From positions 1-10,849 of the forward strand of contig JBGPYM010000095.1 of NCBI GenBank assembly GCA_041493205.1: a stretch of DNA of 10,849 nucleotides, written 5' to 3'. A model generated the notes under the pieces. It saw nothing but the letters and a program-made list of their open reading frames with translations. It did no database searches and was not told the DNA's origin. This DNA is from JBGPYM01 sp041493205. GTDB lineage: Bacteria > Bacteroidota > Ignavibacteria > UBA10030 > UBA6906. The first letter of the stretch is position 1, and every line of letters starts with the position of its first letter. Position numbers and translations under genes: made by a program. Shown piece after piece: positions 6,840-10,849 of this stretch.

Positions 6840-7700
6840 TCAGAACAATTCCGATTTTCTGGCCAGGAGCGCTTCGGCTTTCCGCTTGGCGACCGCGTTG
6901 CCCAGGCGGAATGCAGGAAGGGCATCCAGGGGGGTTGCGCGTATTTTGGTCAGCAGCTCTTCGAACAGGGCTTCGTTCTGTGTCTGCACGGCGTACGAGC
7001 GGGCGTAATACAGATACGTCAGAAGGAAGGTGCCGCCGTTGAGCCGGAGGGCGGTTTCAAAGTGCATACGGGATATCTCGGGGTTGCCGCCGAGCATTCT
7101 GGGCCTGCTGCCGTACAGCGTCCCGAGAAAGAGATGCGCACCGCCGTAGTAGTAGCCGGAATCGGTGCGGGCAACAAAGTCCATCATCGCTTCCGCACGC
7201 GGCAGGTCGGCGAGCGCTGCCGGATCGGTCAACGAGAGCTGGATCGAGCCCCCCCATCCGAAGGCTGTCCAGAACACGCCCGGAACATCGTCGATGTCCC
7301 GCCGCGCAAGTTCCGCCCGGAGATCATCCGGCGATCCGTCGAGGGCGCGCGCAAGGCGTTTGTCCTGCCGGAGGATGCGGAGCCCGTAATCGCGCGCGCG
7401 GAGATAGAAGCCGCGCGCGCGGGCGTCGTCCTTCCCCTCGAGAAATGCGAGCGCATAGCTGGCGTATCCCTCGCTGGCAAGGCGGAGGAGGCGGACATCG
7501 TCCGGCGAGTTCTTGATCAGGACATCGAGGAGCTTCAGGTTTCCGGGGAGCGCCTGCTCGGCAAAGTCGAGGTCGTCCTCCGACGTGAAAGCGTCGAAGC
7601 CTTCGTCCACGATTCCTCCGACGGTCGAGACTGCAATCGTGCGGAAGCATCCCGGGAACACCAGCAGGGCGGCACAGCAGAGGAGGACAGCGGATTTCAT
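6840..7700 (-). CDS. tatT: TRAP transporter TatT-type TPR lipoprotein (TPAT accessory component)
   Basis: In Treponema pallidum, TatT (Tp0956) is a TPR-fold lipoprotein that assembles with the TRAP binding protein and is thought to help load or present ligand. This 286-residue protein begins at the ATG at 7700 with a short lipoprotein signal (KSAVLLCCAALLVFPGC; C18 the likely lipidated Cys, with an imperfect lipobox FPGC). The body is all helical, with TPR-like helices: GYASYALAFLEGKDDARARG, YLRARDYGLRIL, then VPGVFWTAFGWGGSIQLSL (139-157), DSGYYYGGAHLFLGTLYGSR (180-199), the MLGGNPEISRMHFETALRL segment (202-220) and FLLTYLYYARSYAVQ (225-239). The FWTAFGWGG and YYYGGAHLFLGTLYGSRP blocks are hallmarks of the family as I know it. 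It is the first gene of the transporter run, 26 bases before dctP. The frame stays open upstream through the response regulator region, but no other start precedes a signal peptide. Confidence 0.92.
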   Translation of the reverse strand: MKSAVLLCCAALLVFPGCFRTIAVSTVGGIVDEGFDAFTSEDDLDFAEQALPGNLKLLDVLIKNSPDDVRLLRLASEGYASYALAFLEGKDDARARGFYLRARDYGLRILRQDKRLARALDGSPDDLRAELARRDIDDVPGVFWTAFGWGGSIQLSLTDPAALADLPRAEAMMDFVARTDSGYYYGGAHLFLGTLYGSRPRMLGGNPEISRMHFETALRLNGGTFLLTYLYYARSYAVQTQNEALFEELLTKIRATPLDALPAFRLGNAVAKRKAEALLARKSELF

Positions 7701-7719
7701 TCCGGATTCAGTTCCGATT
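7700..7719 (+). repeat. Short tandem direct repeat TTCCG(G)ATT in the tatT leader
   Basis: TTCCGGATT (7700-7708) and TTCCGATT (7712-7719) lie 12 bases apart, about one helical turn, directly before tatT. A third copy of TTCCGATT is at 6849-6856, at the end of tatT and about 36 bases before dctP. OmpR-family regulators often bind tandem direct repeats spaced by about one turn, and one is encoded next door. The repeats are short, so chance is not excluded. Confidence 0.25.
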
Positions 7720-7734
7720 GTCGCGATGCGGGTC

Positions 7735-7763
7735 AATATAGAGAAAAATACGAAAAGAGTCCA
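7735..7763 (-). promoter_or_regulatory. Predicted sigma70-like promoter for the tatT-dctPQM-methyltransferase operon
   Basis: On the minus strand there is TGGACT (7763-7758), a 17-base spacer and TATATT (7740-7735). Start of transcription would be near 7728, with a leader of about 28 bases to the tatT ATG. The -10 hexamer is the same as in the two promoters at 1090-1161. The -35 box is weak (four of six), as might be expected for a regulated promoter. Confidence 0.42.
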
Positions 7764-7808
7764 CCGGGGCGGCTTTGCAACTCGGGGGGAAATGCCGTAG
7801 TTTTCATC

Positions 7809-8480
7809 ATGCGCATTCTCGTCGTCGAGGACGAAAAGAAGGTCGCCCGCTTTATTCAGCAGGGGCTCGAGGAAGAAGATTACGCCGTTGACACCGTGCA
7901 CGACGGACAGGAAGGCCTCGGCATGGCCCGGACCGCCGAGTACGACCTGCTCATCGTGGATGTCATGCTGCCGAAAATGTCCGGCATCGAACTGACGCGG
8001 GGCTACGGGGCGGGCGGGGGCGGAGCGCCGATTCTGATGCTCACGGCAAAGACAACCACGGACGACAAGGTGGCGGGGCTGGACAGCGGGGCCGACGACT
8101 ATCTGACCAAACCGTTCGCATTTGCAGAACTGCTTGCGCGCATCCGCTCGCTTCTCCGCCGCGGCACGCTGGAAAAATCGACTGTGCTCACGCTGGCGGA
8201 TCTCGAACTGGACACCGTGACGCACAAGGCTCGGCGCGCCGGTCAGGCCATCGACCTCACGGCCAAAGAATATGCGCTGCTGGAGTTTTTCCTCCGGAAC
8301 AAGGACCGGGTGCTCAGCCGCACCATCATCTCCGAGCACATCTGGGACTACAATTTTGACACCGGCACGAATCTGATCGACGTGTACGTCAACCACCTGC
8401 GGTCCAAGATCGACCGCGACCCCTGGCCGAAGCTGATTCGCACCGTTCGCGGGGTTGGCTATGTCATGCGGGAGGAGTGA
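7809..8480 (+). CDS. OmpR/PhoB-family response regulator
   Basis: A DNA-binding two-component regulator of 223 residues. The receiver domain (2-116) has the acidic pocket E7/D8 in VVEDE, phospho-acceptor D51 (LLIVDVMLP), T79 (LMLTA) and K101 (LTKPF), so all key residues are present. The winged-helix effector domain (about 125-222) shows the OmpR pattern DLTAKEYALLEFFLRNKDRVLSR, then the recognition helix region NLIDVYVNHLRSKID and the wing RTVRGVGYVM. The sequence resembles the CusR/heavy-metal-type branch, but the signal cannot be assigned. The ATG at 7809 places VVEDE at the usual distance; no good Shine-Dalgarno sequence is seen. Residues 64-72 (TRGYGAGGGG) are strange: the family has a helix of type RRLRxxG there, and a one-base shift of frame restores LR (see findings). 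It is three bases upstream of the kinase gene and divergent from the TRAP operon. Confidence 0.95.
   Translation: MRILVVEDEKKVARFIQQGLEEEDYAVDTVHDGQEGLGMARTAEYDLLIVDVMLPKMSGIELTRGYGAGGGGAPILMLTAKTTTDDKVAGLDSGADDYLTKPFAFAELLARIRSLLRRGTLEKSTVLTLADLELDTVTHKARRAGQAIDLTAKEYALLEFFLRNKDRVLSRTIISEHIWDYNFDTGTNLIDVYVNHLRSKIDRDPWPKLIRTVRGVGYVMREE
7999..8020 (+). other. G-quadruplex-type motif inside the response regulator gene
   Basis: Four G-runs of 4, 4, 3 and 5 (7999-8002, 8007-8010, 8012-8014, 8016-8020) are joined by loops of 4, 1 and 1 bases on the coding strand, which fits the usual G-quadruplex rule. It encodes the unusual GYGAGGGG stretch of the receiver domain. Whether it folds in the cell is unknown. 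Such runs are also a common place for sequencing indels. Confidence 0.5.
8471..8476 (+). promoter_or_regulatory. Ribosome binding site of the histidine kinase, inside the regulator's last codons
   Basis: GGAGGA lies seven bases before the GTG at 8484 and overlaps the end of the regulator reading frame. It is the strongest Shine-Dalgarno sequence in the window and decides for the GTG start over the ATG at 8496. It implies translational coupling of regulator and kinase. Confidence 0.75.
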
Positions 8481-8483
8481 TCC

Positions 8484-9956
8484 GTGAAGATCCGCATGCA
8501 ATCCATCCGCGCCCGCCTGACGCTCTGGTACACCCTGCTCGTGCTTTCCACGCTGCTGCTCTTCGGAGCGATTTCCTACATGTTCACCAGCAAGACCCTC
8601 TCCGAGAATCTCGACCTCTCGCTGAAAAACGAAGTCCGCTGGGTCAGGGAATTCATCCAGCCGCAGGCAGGCAAGGTGCGGCCGGGGAGGCGGTCAATCG
8701 ATACGATGATTCGGAAGAAAGCGGGGCAGATGCCCGGGGCATCCGGCGAGGCCGATCGCGATACGACGGAAGAGGCGGATGAGATCTGGAACCAGATCTT
8801 CAAGCATACCCTGCAGAGCCCGAAGAAGACGTATATCCAGTTCACGGACCGCCGCGGGACGGCCATCTACCGTTCCTACAACCTTGGAACGGACAGCCTG
8901 GTGTTCACCGACACGGTTGGAATGAACGCGACCGTCCTCACGACGGGATGGCTGAACGGGGAACCGATCCGCATCGCGCTTGCGCGCGACAAGGACTACA
9001 CCTATCTCGTCGGGTACCCGCTCCAGGAAGTGCGCGAACTGCTGCAGAGTCTGTACTGGATCTTCCTCGTCCTCGCGCCCCTCGCGCTTGCCGTCGCGGT
9101 CTTCGGCGGGCTTGCGCTCGCAAACAAATCGCTTTCGCCGGTCAACGACATCGCCACCCGCGCGCGCCGCATTACAGCAGAAAATCTCGATCAGACGCTC
9201 CCGGTCAAAACGCCCGACGATGAAATCGGGCGCCTGACGCTTACCATCAACGAGATGATACGGAGGCTGCGTGATTCCTTCGCGCAGATCCGGCAGTTCT
9301 CGGCTGATGCATCACATGAGCTCCGTACACCCCTGACCATCGTGCGGGGAGAAATCGAGCTTGCCCTGCGCAGCTCGAAAGCGCCTGAAGAATACCGCCG
9401 CGTCCTTGAGAGCACCCTGGAGGAAATCCTCCGCCTGACATCGATCATTGACAACCTTCTGACGCTGGCAAAGGCGGACCAGGGGTTGTACCGCGCTGAA
9501 TTCTCCGAGGTGGACCTGAAGACCCTCGTGGAGGAATTGTATGAAGACAGCGAGATCCTCGCATCAAGGAAGCATATTCATGTGACGCTGGAAACAGGCG
9601 CGTCGATAACGATCGTGGGGGACCGCGGGAGGCTGCGTCAGTTGTTCCTGAACCTGATCGACAACGCGATCAAGTATACGCCGGAAGGGGGAAAGGTCAC
9701 GCTGGCGGTATCGCGCCAGGACGGTGTTGCAGTGTTCCGCGTGGCGGATACGGGGGTAGGGATCCCCGCGGAGGATATTCCGAGAATCTTTGACCGGTTC
9801 TACCGCGTGGACAAGGCCCGATCACGCGAGATGGGAGGTACGGGACTCGGGCTCTCCATTGCAAAGTGGATCGCCGAGCTCCACCGGGGCAGCATCGACG
9901 TCGCAAGCGATCCGCACACAGGCTCGGTGTTCACCGTGAAACTGCCGATGAACTAG
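8484..9956 (+). CDS. Membrane sensor histidine kinase (HAMP, HisKA, HATPase)
   Basis: The sensor partner of the preceding regulator, 490 residues. Membrane segment 1 spans about 12-33 (LTLWYTLLVLSTLLLFGAIS), followed by a periplasmic sensor region of about 150 residues with no domain I recognise; it contains a charged, probably flexible part at 60-100. Segment 2 spans about 189-212 (YWIFLVLAPLALAVAVFGGL). HAMP covers 213-265 (LSPVNDIATRARRITAENL, DEIGRLTLTINEM). The HisKA helix carries phospho-acceptor H278 in FSADASHELRTPLT. The ATPase domain has the N box at 388-398 (FLNLIDNAIKYT, N390 and N394), G1 DTGVGI (422-427), the FDRFYR F box (436-441) and G2 GGTGLGLSIAKWI (451-463). All catalytic motifs are intact. 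Start is the GTG with a strong ribosome site. Its stop is eight bases from the convergent barrel gene. The architecture is like CusS/PcoS-type kinases, but the signal is unknown. Confidence 0.96.
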   Translation: MKIRMQSIRARLTLWYTLLVLSTLLLFGAISYMFTSKTLSENLDLSLKNEVRWVREFIQPQAGKVRPGRRSIDTMIRKKAGQMPGASGEADRDTTEEADEIWNQIFKHTLQSPKKTYIQFTDRRGTAIYRSYNLGTDSLVFTDTVGMNATVLTTGWLNGEPIRIALARDKDYTYLVGYPLQEVRELLQSLYWIFLVLAPLALAVAVFGGLALANKSLSPVNDIATRARRITAENLDQTLPVKTPDDEIGRLTLTINEMIRRLRDSFAQIRQFSADASHELRTPLTIVRGEIELALRSSKAPEEYRRVLESTLEEILRLTSIIDNLLTLAKADQGLYRAEFSEVDLKTLVEELYEDSEILASRKHIHVTLETGASITIVGDRGRLRQLFLNLIDNAIKYTPEGGKVTLAVSRQDGVAVFRVADTGVGIPAEDIPRIFDRFYRVDKARSREMGGTGLGLSIAKWIAELHRGSIDVASDPHTGSVFTVKLPMN

Positions 9957-9964
9957 GCCGCACC

Positions 9965-10849
9965 TTAGAAGTCCGTGCCGAGCGAGAAATAGTATTTCGG
10001 CTGCGAGAACCCGTCCACGTACCACGCCCAGGCGACGTCGAATCGGACCAGGAACGCCAGGAAGAAAATGCGGGCGCCGGTCCCCATGCCCATGAGCAGG
10101 TCGCGCGCCACGGTCGTCCCCTGTGCATTCTTCGTGAAGGCCACGTAGTCACGTTCCTTGTTCCAGGCGGAGCCCGCGTCGAAGAATATCACGCCGCCGA
10201 GGCTCTGGAGCCCGATCGGCAGCGGCCCTGCCTGGAGAATGGCGAAGAGCGGATAGCGGAACTCGAAGTTGAAGAGTCCGTACCTGGACCCGATGGCCGC
10301 ATTGTAATTGTAGCCGCGCAGGGGAAGACCTGCCTGCAGAAAGATGTAGTCTTCCGCATTCTGGAGCGGAATGTAATCTCCTTCAAACGTTCTGTTGATC
10401 CAGTTTTCCGTCCCGCCGATGATGAACTTCTGGGGATTTTGCCCGAAGCTCCCGCCTCCCGAGAACCTGATCGCGAAGCTGTAATTCCTCCCGAGCCGCA
10501 GATACGTCCGGTAATCCCCGGTGACGTTGAAGAAGCTGAGCCCGTTTGCTCCGAGGCGCGGCGTACCGAACAGGTTTACCTTGTAGCGCGAGCCGGTCAT
10601 CGGCGCGATGTATCCCCAGAGGGTGTTGTCGTGCGTGAAACTCAGGCTGGGAAGCAGGACCGTGCGGTACTGGATGGGGTCCGACGCCACCTCGATATTT
10701 TCCCGGGAAATGTTGAACCAGCTCAGGCCGAACTCGATCCTGTTGAAGCGGTCGAACGGATAGGACGCGGAGGTATTCGCGCCGTAGGTCCTGAACCGGT
10801 AGATACTGCCGCCGTAAATATCGTTGATCAGCACGAAGCGCGCGCTGTG
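9965..10849 (-). CDS. BamA/TamA-type (bacterial surface antigen D15) outer-membrane beta-barrel protein, N-terminal part beyond the window
   Basis: The C-terminal 294 residues of an outer-membrane barrel. The frame has no stop up to base 10849, so the gene continues past the edge; the GTG at 10834 is an internal Val and not a start. The sequence alternates polar and hydrophobic residues in strands rich in Tyr, Phe and Gly. D15-family marks are GGTENWINRTFEGDYIP (145-161 of the visible part), FNFEFRYPLFAIL (193-205), GGVIFFDAGSAWN (218-230), MGMGTGARIFFL (253-264) and RFDVAWAW (269-276). The protein ends YYFSLGTDF, with the terminal aromatic residue expected of a beta-signal read by the BAM machine. 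Members of this barrel family in related phyla can carry N-terminal POTRA or PD40/TolB-like repeats; none is visible here, so the role (assembly factor or other) stays open. It is convergent with the kinase gene. Confidence 0.9.
   Translation of the reverse strand, partial: HSARFVLINDIYGGSIYRFRTYGANTSASYPFDRFNRIEFGLSWFNISRENIEVASDPIQYRTVLLPSLSFTHDNTLWGYIAPMTGSRYKVNLFGTPRLGANGLSFFNVTGDYRTYLRLGRNYSFAIRFSGGGSFGQNPQKFIIGGTENWINRTFEGDYIPLQNAEDYIFLQAGLPLRGYNYNAAIGSRYGLFNFEFRYPLFAILQAGPLPIGLQSLGGVIFFDAGSAWNKERDYVAFTKNAQGTTVARDLLMGMGTGARIFFLAFLVRFDVAWAWYVDGFSQPKYYFSLGTDF

Noticed and set aside
7774..7805. Bacteroidota-type promoter (TTTG-N20-TAGTTTTC) directly before the response regulator
   Set aside because: The match is fair, but transcription would start at or inside the ATG at 7809, and the words are too short to trust in one place. 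Not listed as a feature.
6831..8501. Both strands are open for about 1.65 kb across tatT, the gap and the response regulator (about 550 codons each way)
   Set aside because: Each frame contains one real gene with clear domains (tatT on minus, regulator on plus). The rest is antisense shadow favoured by high GC at codon third positions, and the extensions show no family pattern.
10832..10834. GTG at 10834 as the start of a small outer-membrane protein
   Set aside because: The frame is open to the window edge, no signal peptide follows, and the visible part is only the C-terminal half of a barrel.

Overview
The window is a compact, GC-rich bacterial stretch with nine protein genes and almost no spare DNA. 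Two genes are cut by the window edges: radA at the left and an outer-membrane barrel protein at the right. The organism is Gram-negative, because the window holds a BamA/TamA-type barrel and a periplasmic TRAP transporter with a lipoprotein. A secreted GHL10-type protein ends in a fold resembling a type IX secretion sorting domain, and Shine-Dalgarno sequences are weak or absent at many starts. Together these point to the Bacteroidota/Chlorobiota/Ignavibacteriota group, but this is an inference from gene content and I cannot place it further. No RNA gene, IS element, CRISPR array or phage gene is visible.

Layout. (1) 1-1077, minus: radA, the DNA repair/recombination ATPase, lacking its C-terminal end. 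(2) 1078-1194: a divergent promoter region with two back-to-back sigma70-like promoters that share the same -10 hexamer. (3) 1195-2946, plus: exported GHL10 (DUF187) glycoside-hydrolase-like protein with an FnIII domain and a C-terminal beta module. (4) 2952-7700, minus, read leftward from 7700: a five-gene operon-like run consisting of a TatT-type TPR lipoprotein, DctP, DctQ, DctM and a SAM-dependent O-methyltransferase. (5) 7701-7808: a divergent regulatory region. (6) 7809-9956, plus: an OmpR-family response regulator and its histidine kinase, three bases apart. (7) 9965-10849, minus: the C-terminal part of an outer-membrane beta-barrel protein.

How the genes work together. The TRAP cluster matches the TPAT type (tetratricopeptide-repeat-protein-associated TRAP transporter), described from the syphilis spirochaete Treponema pallidum. 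In such systems a periplasmic binding protein partners with a TPR lipoprotein and hands its ligand to an ion-driven permease. Here the binding protein has Trp where carboxylate-binding DctP proteins keep Arg, and an O-methyltransferase follows the permease, so the substrate may be hydrophobic or aromatic rather than a simple organic acid. The two-component system is divergent from the operon across 108 bases and is a natural candidate regulator of it. No family here is wholly new. The points most worth a second look are the TPAT plus methyltransferase set, the missing Arg, and a G-rich stretch of the response regulator that looks like a pair of compensating frameshifts.
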